A stretch of DNA of 64,000 nt from Saxidomus purpurata (GCA_022818135.1 JAFMSR010000017.1:42173299-42237298), one strand, 5' to 3'; positions 47,547 to 61,400 are shown, counted from the first letter of the stretch. Program-made: numbers and translations. Notes: a model not told the origin generated them from the sequence alone.

Positions 47547-49703
47547 AGCAGGCGATTTGCACAATTGTTCCCAAAACCTATGTTCCCATATAAGAACCTA
47601 AGTTCTCACTTGAGACCCTGAGCATTCAACTGAAAACCTATATTCTCCTTGAAAACCTTCTTTCTCACTTGAGATCACAAGTTTTTGAAAACCTAGGTTC
47701 TCAGAATTATTGTGCAACAGCGAAAACTAACGATCTTTTGCAAGATGATAGGTTTAAAACTACAAACAAGTTAAAAATGTAAATGCTACGTTATGTTCCC
47801 TTATACATCCTTGCACTCGATTAAACGCGTGAGCACACATGTTTTCATTGGCTATAATATGTGTGACGTTAACTGAGCGCAAAGGTTTTAATCATTTGTC
47901 CCTATAATATTCATAAGATTTGTTTAAATTGGTTTGTTTGTATCAACTGATATATCCATGTATCAATACGTTATGTGTCTAATAATGACACACTCTTAAC
48001 ATACACAGTGTATTTAGTATCTAACTTCTGTTCCATATTCATTATTCTCGTTATGTCCGTCTGTCTCTCTATGTGTCTGTTCGGCTATCTATATATGAGG
48101 TCAGTTATTCGTAAGCCTTTATACACAAATAACATGTCAACTGATACGAAGTACATGTGAAACGACTAAACAAGTGTTAATTGTTTATAATGTCATCTGA
48201 AAATATATTATTTTATTATAAAAATTGATTCTTTTTTATTTTATTTAAAAAAAGGATTCATTGAGCATTTACTTTTAAAACAAAATGCCTCTAAGTATAT
48301 TCAGTTCTATCATTTACCTCTATTTAAGAAATAATCTATGGCTTGGAGTGCTTTATCGAAATTGAAGCATTCCCCGGAGGTGATGTGCCTGGCGGAATAA
48401 TTCACGAGGGCGAAGCCCGAGTGAGTTGTTACGCAGGCACATTACCGACGGGAAATGCTTCAATTTCGATAAAGCACTCCAAGACATAGATTATTTCGAT
48501 TCTTAGAAGCCGATTTTTTGAAAACTATCGTTACTACTACGGACCTTTTTTCAGTTCGGCGGTAATGTGTAAAACAGCATAAATAGTAGCTGTTGGAATT
48601 CACTCCCCTATTCGGGCAAACCACTCAAGATATCAAACATAGCTATATTATACAAACTTATTTTAGTTTAATCATCTAATACATAAAATATAAAAAGAAA
48701 TACCTGACTGACACTATGCAGAAGACGTCAGATTCAGAACCTAACAAAGCAGCCAATCGATATAAATGCGTACCGTTAATTTGAACTGTACAACGTTTTA
48801 ACGTGGAGTAATGACGTCAGTGTGATGACGTCAACGTTTTCATTCATTGTTTTGTCTACCGGAATCAAAACATTGTATGACGTCAATCCTGAATTTTCTT
48901 AGCCTTTTTAAAAGAAAACAAGGTGAAGGTATTCTAAGGCTTACTTGACGCAATCAAAAATAATATTTAGGTTCTTAAACACAACTATTTCATGAGCCTG
49001 ATGTATTTATACAGATATTATTTCTATTTCTATAATTTATTTCCTGCGAGGGAGTAAATTAGAAAAGTCGGAAGGAGCTACTTCCTTGTCCGAAACTCCG
49101 CCTTCTTTTCCGAGTGCTTTAATCATATTAATGCACTCGAATTGACTATAGAAATATACCGTAGGCATATTAGAATTTTATATAATGATCGCGCGCGGGG
49201 ATATAGGTTTTAATTGGCTGATTGATTATTTATTTAGTTTTGAATTTAGCGCGCTAGTTTAGATACACATATTTTATCACCTTTTAAAACTTACTACTCC
49301 GTTGTCGTGAGATATAATCCCCCGCGCCGATTAAACTAGATTTGTTTAATATGTTTAATTTAGTCGGTGTACAGGAAGATACTGGAAATCTAGCCGATGG
49401 TGACTACCAATGAAAACTTATGATCGCGCTAGATCGCAATAGAAACCTTTTTTCTCAGTCTTACTTGATTAGCTAATATCGCCTGTTGCGATGCTCCAAA
49501 CAACCTATGTTCTGAACTCAGAATCTGAACAGACGTTTTCATAGTACTTTTGCACATAGCCACTGAGAATCAAGGTTTTCAAAACAAATTGTGATCCTAA
49601 GTAAGAACGTAGAACTTATTTGAGAACGTAGGTTCTCATTGAGAAAGAAGGTTGTCATATGGGAACAAAGGTTTTGGGAATAACTATGCAAATCGCTTGC
49701 CAT
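47547..49703. mobile_element. foldback-type element, about 2.15 kb
   Basis: The left end 'ggcgatttgcac...gttcccaaaacct' and the right end, read backwards ('agcgatttgcatagttattc', 'ccaaaacctttgttcccata'), are inverted copies over about 170-200 bases. Both arms are built from repeated 'ggttctca/gagaacc' motifs. No transposase frame inside. The interior holds a palindromic MITE (48327-48501) and further hairpin-forming sequence (around 49113-49141). Confidence 0.7.
48327..48501. mobile_element. palindromic MITE
   Basis: Near-perfect arms of about 43 bases ('aaataatctatggcttggag...gaaattgaagcatt' and its inverse ending 'tagattatttcg') flank about 85 bases containing 'gagggcgaagcccgag'. Non-coding. 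Confidence 0.8.
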
Positions 49704-49744
49704 ACTCTTTCTTATATCCCCATAACACTCATTGGCGATTTATA

Positions 49745-50400
49745 AAATGAGGCCCTTTAGGGGATGTAGCGCTTTTCTTAAAGTGATATTAATTTTCAAA
49801 GTGACTATTAAATTTTTTTAAATAGAACATCAATCAGTGATTATTTCTCCTAGAATAATAAACAGTACCATAGTTATAAACCAAAAATAACAATCTGTAT
49901 AACAATTTCGTTCACATTGAATATAGAGGATATCTGTGAAAAATATCATTTGACTATCCTAGTCAAAAATAAAAAATCTACCCTTTCGTAATGTACAATG
50001 TATATCTAAATTTGTATATGCCAATAACAGAAACAAACTTGGAAAAACTTATTTTTTATATATTTATAAGCATCTACTGTGTTTTGAGCATCATTTTAAC
50101 TATAAACCAATGTCACAGTGACCATTTTACTTTAAACATCTTAAGAGTTTTTTTTAACTAATAGTCCTTATTTAATTTTAACTTACAACGTTTGAGTTTT
50201 TTATGACTAAAATTTGAAAATTTAGAAACTGGATTTTCAAAGAAATGAGACCTTTAAGCTACTGGAGCTGAAACTGATAGTTCTGGTTTATTTTTAACTT
50301 ACAACATTTGCGTTCTTTATGACTGTGACTTTGACACTGATTTAGGAATTTAATTTCACAGAAATGAGACCATTAAGGGGATGTAGTGCTTTCCGTACAT
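49745..50400. repeat. dispersed/tandem repeat 'aaatgagacc-ttaaggggatgtag-gctttc'
   Basis: Copies or partial copies near 49748, 50248 and 50363, with 'taacttacaacgtttgagtt' type spacers at about 50183 and 50298. Non-coding. Confidence 0.55.
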
Positions 50401-50419
50401 AATAAGGCTCTATAGAAAC

Positions 50420-53090
50420 TTAAGAATTCTTGTCATCTGAAAGTAGTAGTGCTGATTCAATTCAACAGTGAAATTTTAAAAATGCCTTTTCCCCCAAAAC
50501 AAACAAAACCAAATTTATTTCTTGTTCTTTTTCAGCTATTTCCTTCATTTGTTGGAGGTTATAAATTCACCGAATTTATTCGTTAATTTGTGCTTTCTGA
50601 ATGACATGTTTAAATGCACAGAAAATAGCGAAGCATGCAAAAAAACATAACATATTAACATCATCTACTCACTTGCTCCATAGCTACCTCCCAGTCCTTA
50701 CTTTGTCCTCAGTTCAGTCACTGTTTACTTCATCGAATAGACTTTTAGAAAAAACAATATATAACTATGCCTTCGCCGGTGATTCTTTTCTTTCCTCCAT
50801 ATCAAAATTTCATCATTTTCTACAATTAAAGTTAAAAAAATATACGTGTTTAAATAAGCATGTGATTTGTGGTAGAAATAAGTTAATAATTTAGCAAAAT
50901 ACACGATAATCATAGGATTATTTATTCATGCTACATACAAATTAAAACATGTTATTCGCTTTCGTTATCGGACCAAAACTGCCCCTCATTCGCCGATCGA
51001 TAACTGTGTGTGCTCTTTAACGCTGAAGAGTAAGCAAGAACGATAAAATTGTGAAAACACGTATTGAATTTGAATGAAATACTTGTGGCCTATTTCTTTT
51101 CCCTGTCTTGAAGCTTAATCTTGGCTTCAAGCCACTGACGATTTCTTTTCTACAATCTCGGCTTGGTCTTGAGCCTAGGACAGTGTCCATGCCAGCTTTC
51201 GATGACCGATTTCTTTTCTCTAATCCAGGATTGGAAACGCACACGTGGCCATTGTACTTTCAAATCACCTATTGGATAGGCTTGAACGATTCTTATTATC
51301 AGTAAATACGCGAATCGTCGCAGCAAAATACATGTATAGGACATATTTCGGTGTATTTTTCTGCATTTTGTACCTCACATGTTTTACTATATTAATGTAC
51401 AAATTAAGATTACATATAATATGATAGTTTTATATATATATGTTTATCCAACTCATTTTGTTTTATAATAAGGATTTTATAATATACTATTTCAAAAACA
51501 CAATTTCCCAAAAATATAATCTAGAAAATAATGAATTGGAAAAGACTACTTTGAAATCAGTATTGCATTTCATAAAAAAAATAGGAAGAAAAAAAGTCCT
51601 TCATTGTACGACCGCCTTTTCATATTAAGCAGTTGTCTTCAGGATCACATTATTTGTTCCTTATCTTTCACAGCCCGCACTCATACTCCTCCCCTAGCCC
51701 CGCCCCATCCCCCATACCCTGCGCTCTGTGTCCCGCTCTCTGGCTCTCATCTTTTTATTCTTACGAAAAAGGTTCTGATATCATTTATTTAGCATTGATT
51801 TTGAGAGATTTTTTGTATCGAGTTTGCTGTTCTAGTGAAGCGGCATATTTACACTAATTTGGTGGTGTTTGATATTTCATTATAAAGATGAAAATGATAA
51901 CATTCAAAATAAGATATATATTTTGTCCTAAGTCACGCATTTACGCACCGCTCTCTGTTACGCTCACAACCAATCAAAAAGAAGGCCAGTTATTCAACCG
52001 GTCGTCTGTCTGTCAATCTTTATAATTATGTCATTGACACTAATACATTTTTATGTATGTAGTGAGTTTGTTTATAAAGATAAGTGATACATTTGTCTGC
52101 GTAGTCCTGAATAAATTAAAAATTATGGAAACAAATATAATATTTATGTACGTTTATTTTTCGTTTCAATGTTACATTAATAGGAAAACAGCCTAAGTTA
52201 CCGGAATAGAACTATTATGTAACTTTCCCCTCTCTTTTCTTATCCACCACCTCACATTGTACTGCCTGCCTGCAGCATCTTACCCTCCTTATGTTCTTGT
52301 TCTCCCCATTTTCGTCCGTCCACCACTCACTCACTCACTTTTTAAAAGTTTTACTCTCAATAAATGCATTCATTATGTTTTATGAGACCTTTAGCGTATC
52401 CGATTTTTATTTGCCTAATTTTTAATAATTTTATAGACTTAATTAATATATATACCGCCATTCATTGCGGTTTAATGACCGTCTATCACGGTACTGTTAA
52501 TAGCATGTTTCACGTAATACCCGTGTAATTGTCCCCAAACTAGGATTGAAATCAGTACAAAAGAAACTGACGGTGGTTTGACCAAGACAGAGAAAGCTTG
52601 GATTCAATCCTGGATTGAAACTCAGTTTGTTCAATTTAGGTTTCAAACCAGGTTTCAAGCCACAGAAAAGAAATTGACCATTGGTGTTTGGTGTTGTTTT
52701 GTGGCAATATCTTTGTAAATGTACATACAGTGTATTCGGTCGTTGGAAACACTGGGTAAGGTTGCGTAAGAGTACCGGTAAGTAAACAGACAGAACGTCT
52801 AACAGAAGTTTCTTTCTAAACTACAAACAAATCAAAGTTAAAAAGAACGTGTAATGTAAACACATTGTTTTGTTACCGAATGCTAATTTTGAAATGCAAT
52901 CCGTTACTCCATTTGAATGATGCATGTATAAGTAATATTTAAGACAAAGATTAACGACAAAAAGTACACATAGTGTAATGAAAACAGGAACCATACGACG
53001 ATGACGTGGTTAAAATGACGTCTTGTGTGCTATGCTTCCTGGTGATTTTTTTTACACTTTATTGCAACAAACTAATAACAAATAGAGTTA
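50420..53090. other. non-coding stretch
   Basis: No gene supported. At 51110-51240 and 52540-52690 there are weakly related segments rich in 'ttcaagcca', 'ggattgaaa' and 'tttcttttct', perhaps one old repeat. Confidence 0.35.
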
Positions 53091-53098
53091 ACAGAAAA

Positions 53099-53235
53099 AC
53101 TGTTGGTATCGATGTAATATTAGGTTTATTTTCCTGGTGAATACAAAAAGTAGTTATTTTCACTCGTGGGCGTGGCTGCGCCTTCCGTTAAAATATCACT
53201 GAAATTTTAACGTGATATTACAGCGAAACCAACAC
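53099..53235. mobile_element. MITE, copy 2
   Basis: Same family as 24591-24732. Terminal repeats 'tgttggtatcgatgtaatat' and, read backwards, 'gtgttggtttcgctgtaata'; interior 'aaaagtagttattttcactc'. Confidence 0.75.
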
Positions 53236-53539
53236 TTACATTGTATCATCTATCTTTATGCGAAATATATGATGAAACAACGACAAAACACAACTTTGTC
53301 GTTGAATCCTTCTTTCGTGCTTGCGCCCAGTCAGAAAGATTGAATACTGCAATGAATATGCATGAATGTGTAATCAAAATGCACATATCAGACGAAAAGC
53401 AAACTAACGATGATTCAGATGATGCAATTGTTGTCTCGAGTCGGGGTTGGAGCAAGCACGAAACATTAACAGCACGGCCCAACTATATTTGCCGTTGTTC
53501 TTGTTACTTCGAGCACGTAGTCATGTTTCCGGACTATCG

Positions 53540-53770
53540 TGTAAGCGCCACATCGGCACAGGACAACGACGAGAAACGTGCTAAGGAACGAAAAGTCGAC
53601 GCATGACAACATGACAAAACAACATCACTTTCTGTCGTCCTTACGCCGCTTCAGCTTCGTTTTACCGACCTTTTATTTTGTTTTCTCGTTGTTTCGTATC
53701 GTCGTTGTTTCGTATCGTCGTTGTTTCCCGTTGGTAGGGTCGTCGTGTTAGCTACACATCCAAAAGGACG
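53540..53770. repeat. hairpin-like region with 'cgttgtttcgtatcgt' repeats
   Basis: 'gttgtttcgtatcgtc' occurs twice at 53690-53725, preceded by inversely oriented 'acaacgacgagaaacg' at 53563. Looks like a decayed non-autonomous DNA element. Confidence 0.35.
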
Positions 53771-56450
53771 ACACAACTTTGCAGAAATCAGCCATTGTAG
53801 AAAACATTTCATCGATTCAAATTTAAGACCATTGCAGCATTCACCTTCTTTTAACAAAGCAATATACATTCAAGTAAACTTTACTAAATTTATATCTAAC
53901 TTACGTCTTCTGTTGCTTTTATGAAAACAAATTCGGTTGATGCCACAGGACACTGTATTCAAAATCATCTAATGATGAATAAATTCTCCCCATAATAGAA
54001 AATCTAACCATAAACAAATGTCATCTTTTCAACACATCTTTCTTTCAGCAAACAGAAAATCCTGTGTTTTATATCATATTTCATTTCAACATATTAACTA
54101 TGCTTTTAAGTCTTCTATCTGCGAAAAGAACGTTTTAATTCAAAAAGAAAAATATTGTGGAAGACAACGAGCAAAGCAAATAACAAATCTGTCCAATTAG
54201 GCAATGAATGGAAAATATTGATTTTGAATGTTTAATATACAGTTAACGACCGATTATTCGTTTTTGATGTTGTCTCTTTAATGACTATATAAATCTATAA
54301 CAATTGTACGTGATAAAGGGGTAGCCAAATTAAACAAAGAACTTCTAAAGAAATTATTTAGCCATATCAAACACATCGTAATTTAAATACAATTCATTAC
54401 AGTGTTTTCAATCAGTAATAAAGCCAATGTAGTGGTAAATAAAATATAGTTTAAAGATATGCGACACAATGGTGTAGAAGATTGCAGCTACATGCTAAAT
54501 GAAATCACACCATCGTAAATTACCATAACTTTTGATAATAATGATTATAACTTGCAAAAGTTGTCTCCCTTGGACAGAACTAGCTATCATAATTATATGT
54601 ATACATACATCACAAAGCTGCGATATCACACGATCATTTATACGATCTATATAGAACCCTTTAAAAACAAGTTTGCTTTACTTTTCTTTCTTAAAAAGTG
54701 CGTTGATTTTGTATGACACGTATTCACACGTTCACTGGTGTTCTTCTGTAAACTGTTTTTAATTTCATTTTAAAATGCATCATGAATTGAATTGAATTGT
54801 ATGTAGGGTCTGTTCAAGAAACAATACTGTACTGTAAGGACCAAACTGAATTTTTACTATGTGCGTCTGACGAAAAAACATAACATTCTTCTGTGCAACA
54901 ACTACATTTTACTTAAAATCAACATTTGCGTTAGTCAGGCATACATTTTGTGTCACGAAGACATTCAGAATGATCAATATTAACATTTATGTTCACGTCT
55001 ATGCGATGTTAATAAATGATGTAGAGATGACATTGAAATGCATATATTCAACAATTCTAGTACTAGTGTAGCTTTGTTTATCGAGGAAGGAGGGTTTGTT
55101 TAACTTATGGGTTATGTTGTTCTTATAACTGCCTAGATACGTGCTACTGCCGCTTTATTTAAAAGACCTTTACCAATTATTTTGTATGTGTTTTCATTGT
55201 CTTAGAAGAATGTACAGTCTACCTTATATCGTTATTGCATAAAATTGTAATATATCACCAAATTCCAATTATGGCCAATTTGTCACTTCAACATGCAGAC
55301 TGCTCCGATCTTGCGAATAAACATGTATGTTTTACAGCTTGGTCGAATGAATATCCATATAAATGTACACAAATGTTTGATAAACTTACCTTCCTCCTTT
55401 CTAAGAAAAGAGCAAGCAGAACAATTGACAACTGCAAGAATAAAAGTACTTTGCACTAACCCATTATCAACATAAATACGTGTCAAGCCTTGATAATAAC
55501 AAAATCCTAAATATTTACATTTTAATGATACGATCTTCTATTAGCTCCCCTGATTATCACTGCTTGCCGCGATATTACCTGCTGCTCCCCGAAAATAGTG
55601 ATTTCTCAAAGAATCCAAACGTTTAAACTGGCCTTTTCGTCTACGCTCAAATTTCGTCTGGTTCTGGAACATCAGCGCCTATCTATTATTCAGACGCTTC
55701 AATATAATTATGTAAATTACTGATATCACTATCTGTTTATATTTGTTCCAAAATGACTATTCTACATTTGCGTAGCAAAAGATGGCTGTTTCATCATGCA
55801 TCTTTGTCTAAGCTAAGATTCATCTGTGCACGGCTCCAAAATACGTCCGGCGACGTTACCATTATTCTTGATTTTCGAAATGGACTTTATTGCAGTCTAC
55901 GCTTAATCCAAACGTGAGTCTTTAGTCGGTTGAATTTCGTTCCGTGGACCAAAAATAACCTCAAAGTGAGTGAACTATTCTTTGTAGAAAAATGGGCTGA
56001 TTTTCAGTGTTAAACGTTTCGCGTTGGAAATAATGACGGTAAAGGCATCTAAAATAAGTAAAGCTAGAGATATATGCCGCTAATTTTATCAAAGATGATA
56101 TATTTTGTTTTGTGCATATCTTTTGTTTGTTACTTACACTTTCATTTGTCTTCGGTACATGGCCAAATATGGCGAGATATACTGTATATCGATATCAATT
56201 GTTGGTAATTATATATTGTGGGTCAACGGGTTTTCTACAGTAACGTGTCTTATATTTAGCAATAATTGCTCATTCATATAAGATTTTAACTCTAAATACA
56301 TTACATGTATATTGCTTTATTGTATGTTGATTCACTCAATTATTTTGTACTAAGTTTTCAAGTTGATTACGTCGAAGAATTTACAGTATGGTAACGTGTT
56401 CTTTATTTAGCAAATAATTTACAGCAGAAACAGAAGACGTAAAAAATGGT
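53771..56450. other. non-coding stretch
   Basis: Searched for the missing 5' exons of the TIR gene at 57 kb; none recognised. No other gene supported. Confidence 0.35.
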
Positions 56451-56454
56451 AGAT

Positions 56455-56512
56455 AGATAGGTAGGTGGGTCGGTGGGTCGGTAGGTAGGTAGGTAGGTAG
56501 GTAGGTAGACAA
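56455..56512. repeat. GTAG/GTGG tetranucleotide repeat
   Basis: Imperfect (GGTA)n abutting the end of a LINE fragment. Confidence 0.85.
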
Positions 56513-56534
56513 GTATCAGTAGAAAACCCACACC

Positions 56535-56740
56535 GAAAACCGGACTGAAGACTTTCTTCTCACTCAGATATTCATTGACCTGTTCATAAATAACCCTTTC
56601 AAATATTTTAGATACCACACTTAAAATTGATACCGGGCGATAGTTACCAACCTCTGTTTTATCATTTTTCTTGTACATGGGAATAACCCTTGCAGTTTTA
56701 AGATCATCTGGAACTATACAAGTAGCTCCTATGCTTGGCG
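56535..56740 (-). pseudogene. non-LTR retrotransposon reverse transcriptase fragment
   Basis: The minus strand reads 'VPDDLKTARVIPMYKKNDK', 'EVGNYRPVSILSVVSKIFER' and 'VIYEQVNEYLSEKKVFSP'. These are the classic first RT motifs of LINE-type elements ('NYRPVSIL'). The sequence upstream and the rest of the RT are missing; it breaks off next to the tetranucleotide repeat. Confidence 0.8.
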
Positions 56741-56809
56741 CCCGGCATTATAAGAGAAACTGGCTTCTCTTCTTTCATACCTTCACGGCGATGGATACCA
56801 TTGGGAATA

Positions 56810-56890
56810 AGGTGTCGAGAGTGATAAATATAAGTTGAATAAATTGGTTCACAATCGGCCTAAAATATATTAGTAGAAATAAGAATAAAT
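56810..56890 (+). repeat. SINE tail fragment
   Basis: 'gtcgagagtgataaat...ttcacaatcggcctaaaata' matches the 3' tail of the SINE family in decayed form; the head is not recognisable. Confidence 0.4.
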
Positions 56891-57070
56891 CAAGCTATAA
56901 AACTGGGTTACACGCTATATCCTAAATTGTCATTATTTCAGTTTAGCTCCCACCAGACCTTTTTTATATAATACTTTGTTTTCTCGTATTTCATATTTCA
57001 GACTTTAAATATCTACTATCTTTACATACCCAGCCAACATTTTGGACTAAGCGATGTTTAAATTTTGCAG

Positions 57071-59636
57071 AAGCTGAATATGCGTATAGCCTACAGAAGC
57101 CGATAATCCCGCTAAAGATGGTACAAGATTACAAACCAGATGGATGGTTAGGTATTTTACTAGGACAGAAATATTATGTAGAGTTTTCTGGAAAGTACGA
57201 CTTCAATGACAAGGTTAGGGATCTTTTTAAAGAAAGCCGAGGTATTGTCGAACCGGAACCTGTTGAAACTGCAAATGTACCTCGGGTAAACATTTAGTTT
57301 GCATATGAATATCGTTACTCGGGCATGTTAGTCTTCAAAGAACCGTAACTTTTGTAGAGATGTTTTTTCTTTGTTTCCAAGGGGTTTAACGCCCTTTTCA
57401 ACTGTATTTCAGATATCTTTACAGGCGTTCGGTTTACCTGAACTTCATTCCTGTGAAATATCGTTAATAGAACATTGTTCTCCGTAAGAAACTGCAAACT
57501 TTCTTACATAAAGAAACACAGTCGGTACCATTGCTAGAAACCCATGACCCTTAATTAATGACAAGTTACAATGATTCCAAGTCAATGACTCTAACTGTTC
57601 GGCTACGAAGGCGATTTGACATTTCTAAATTCTTCTTCGGAATTTAAATTTTTGATATAAAAAGTAGACGTATGCCATTGTTTAAAGAGGCACTCCATAA
57701 AACTGATGTCAGATTAGATAAACTCAAATGCATATGATAGAAAATAAGTGTTATAACAAAAAGTAAATAAGCTATCCATTACAGTCAAAATATAAAAAAA
57801 ACATCGTTTTGAAATATGTTGCATTACCGTGAAATATTCAGTAGTCTATGTAAAGTTGTTGCTGTACAATGAGTAAGTTCATAGCGATTTATTATAGATT
57901 AATTTCAAAGAAAGCAAAAACGATTGTTTAATTTCATGATAGATCGAACTAAATTAACATGTATATTGTCATAAAGGTTGTATATTGTAAAACTATTTAT
58001 TTTTCATCATTTTAGTTACATGTTATGTAAAATGCATTACTAACTGATTTATTTGTTGATAATGAACTAAAACTTATGGATGGTTTTTTGGTTAAATCAA
58101 TCATAAGTGTGTGATCATGAGACCAATGGTTTGTACAAGTTACTATTCGTTCTTACAATCTATTACAGTCTAACATGTTAAATAGTCATGCTTCAATAGT
58201 GTTTTCCATTTCAGCGAATAGTGTCTGTGTGTTCTAAAGATGACGCAGTACTACATGTACCACTTCCGTCAAAGAATGCACTTTCAGATACCGTTATAGT
58301 GGTAAACACATTATCTTTTGTGAGGCAGTGGACACAGGATGATATCACAAACTGATTGACGAAACATAATTTGAAAGAGTACGTCTCAATAATATTAGTT
58401 ACGCTATGAAAATAAATAAGTGTTTTCTGTGTAAAGGATCTGTAACAATTAAATATATCTCTTGTGACCACTAATTCATTGCTGTTAATGTTCGCGCAAT
58501 TAGATAATGCTAGTGGTTTGAAGCGGTGCCACATACCTTTTGATTCAGGTCAGATGTATTTCAGAAATATTACTAACATGACTTTATACTTTATACATAA
58601 TACTTTATCTCTATCACTTTGGATACATATATTGAAGCGAAAAAGAAACGCAGGGTAACAAAATTGCAATACACATTCCACTTTTTATATTGAATTGTTG
58701 ATTATTTCAATTATGGTATGGCTTATATAAGTTCAGAGGGTTCATAAACTGATATGCTCATGAACGATAGAGTCTTTATACTACCTAAGATAACGTCTAA
58801 TACATTCCTTCAAATCACCACGAAGGTTTACCATGCGTTTCTTTTTCCCTTCAGTATATATGTACTTTTGTTTTCTTCTATCAGTGTATCTGTATCAGTA
58901 TATGACATACTTTTGATATCTTCTATCAATGTAATTGTATCACCACAAGACATACATTTACTTTTGATTTCCATAATTTAACTGTATCACTACAAAACAT
59001 ATTTTTATTTCGTCTAACAATTTATCTGTATCACTACAAAACATTTTTTTCTTCTATCAATGTTTCTGTATCACTTGAATATATAATTTTGATTTCGTCT
59101 ATCAATGTGTTTGTATCACCACAAGACATGTTTTTGATTTCGTCTATCAATGTATCTGTATCACTTGAAAACATGCTTTTGATTTAGTCTATCAATGTGT
59201 TTGTATCACTGCAAAACATACTTTTGATTTCGTCTTACAATTTCCTAACCGTTGTTAATTTCGATGATATGTAGCTGGACACTTCCTTTTCATTTATGTT
59301 ATGATCAATTGTAATTGTGATTAAAGAACATCTTTTACGTAGGGCAGATATCAGTCTGATTCAGATTTGATGCATTTACGTCTTCGTTTGGTTTATAACT
59401 CATAGTCATGAGTCTGTCATCTGACATATGTATATATTTATATATTCACATTGTAATAGAAATAGGGAAATAAAGTAATGGTTAATATTTTGTCTTTCAG
59501 TCAAGGTCTGGACGATATAACAGGTGACGAAATATTTCTTCTATATAAATGCATGAAGCATCACTTAAACATGAACACATTGCTCGAGCAATCCAGGCTT
59601 GTGTGGGCGCTGTATGACATTACGAATCCTCAGTGA
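57071..59636 (+). pseudogene. TIR-SAM-like gene, 3' part, with in-frame stop
   Basis: Three exons: 57071-57285 (phase 1-0), 58215-58378 (0-2) and 59501-59636 (ends TGA). All junctions agree. Exon 1 is the C-terminal half of a TIR domain ('AEYAYSLQKPIIPL', 'YKPDGWLGILLGQKYY', 'EFSGKYDF'). Exons 2-3 form a SAM-like helical module ('QWTQDDITN', 'LTKHNLK', then 'GLDDITGDEIFLLYK'). The codon after DDITN is TGA (58353-58355), where the usual W-L of this helix would need TGG, a one-base nonsense change. The exon(s) for the first half of TIR were not found. TIR domains signal or cleave NAD+; the expected catalytic Glu codon would straddle the exon 1 acceptor. Confidence 0.7.
58840..59245 (+). repeat. 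intronic minisatellite, unit about 50 bases
   Basis: Seven to eight imperfect units of the type 'ttttgatttcgtctatcaat' then 'tgtatcac-acaaaacat'. It lies in the last intron of the TIR-SAM-like gene. Confidence 0.8.
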
Positions 59637-59639
59637 AGG

Positions 59640-61400
59640 CTTTTATAATGTTAAAAAATACAAATGATATAATCCAATACTTTCCTTTTTCATTTTGATT
59701 GAAATTCAATTTAATATTTTTTTAAATGACAAGGCAGTGGGACACGCGTGCTAAATAAATCGAATCAGTCGGCTTCATAAAACTCATTTATTACACAAAT
59801 TGTTTACTTAAAAGTCTAAATACTGCTCAACCTTTTTTTTAAACTTAACGTTGTTTTACTTGTAATCACCTGTAATAACACAGGTTTGTTTTTGCTTTAG
59901 ATGCATGTGTTTTTACATTTTCAAGTATTGTGTTTTTGATGAAAACAGCAGCATGTTATAAGAAAATAAAACTTCTGGAAAAGAAGCGGAGTTAAAACGT
60001 TCTTGTGTGGGACAACGTTTATAACATATCGAACTACATTTAGACATTAAAACCATTTATCCTTTGATTTACAATGGCATATTCTGACTTCCGATTCGCG
60101 CAAACAATGGCATATTCTGACTTCCGTTCTGGCAAACAATGGCATGTTCTTACTTCCGATTAGGGCAAATCTATTTCTTTCAATAGGAAAGTTTTGAAGA
60201 ATTATCCAGAAGACTTACACCATTATATTTATCGTCTACTGTATGGTGTAGCTGCTTAAAAATGTGTATATTTTAGAAGAGACTAGCTACAATTAGGTCA
60301 AAACAACATGTTGTTTGTAAAACCAGTTGTACTGGTCTTGTTTGTTTGGTTCGCGTGATGTATAAATGACATACTAGTACTTAAAGTAATTTCACAATCT
60401 TAGATATGTTCTTACTGCATTTTGATGCGGAAATGCACTGAATGCTTTGACAGTTTGACAGTTTGAAAAAAAAAATATTATGTCATTTATCTCATTAGCA
60501 GACATAAATATAAACTTTACCAAAAAGCTAGATATCATGTTTTAGTACGATAGCCAAAACTGTTCGCAGAATTAAAGATAAAGGTTTGCTATACGTATTT
60601 GTATCAATTTCAGTTATTTATTTGGTAACTGTATTTCTTCCAGTGCATAAGTCAATGCGTAACGTCTTTCTTGAAATTAGTGACACTGCCCAATTGTCTG
60701 ACGTAAGATAACATTTACCCTATTCGTAACACAACGTTTGAATTATGATTTTTCGATAGAAAATGAATGTTGTTATGTGTCACTTGATGTTTATGTAGAT
60801 ATTCTATATATTATAATGCTATTGTATAAATTTCTCACAAAAATGTTCAGAAAAAGAAAAACAAAATCATTGATTTCTTTATTGCTTTAATGTTTTCAAT
60901 TAAACATGATTTTACAGGTATTTTTGTTTGTTCTTTTTCTATTTATACATATGCTATGTAACGACTTTTATTTAAATAAAAACACGTCGGCATTCAGATG
61001 AAAATCGCAAAATATAATGTTAATACCAATATGAAATGTAAGACCTATGGCTGTTTTCATTTTGACTGTTGTGTAAGCTAGATAGACTCATACAATGGAA
61101 TGTTCAATCCATTGCAAGTTATAGATACTATGTCATTCATGAAACAAATTATGTACATTTCAAGATTTGCTGATATGATTGTTTATACGGTGGTTGTGTT
61201 GAGAAGGTATAATAAATTGCTTGTATAGATATGTAGTAATTTTCGCCTTTGCATTTAGCTTTTTGGAAAGCTATCCAGTTTTCTTGTTTTGATGTTTGTA
61301 ATGTAAATCAGTTTGATTTCATATATTAACAAAAAATATTTACATTTTGCTGCAAATATCATATTGTAAAGTATGTTAAATGTAGCTCCAATATGTTACG
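59640..61400. other. non-coding stretch with a small tandem repeat
   Basis: Near 60073-60168 a roughly 32-base unit ('aatggcatattctgacttcc') is repeated three times. Nothing else recognised. Confidence 0.5.

Noticed and set aside
53241..53606. 121-codon plus-strand frame next to a MITE
   Set aside because: Composition and the adjoining hairpin repeat suggest it is part of a non-coding element.
58302..58328. A 27-base intron in the TIR-SAM-like gene
   Set aside because: Too short, and the segment reads through in frame, so it is treated as coding.
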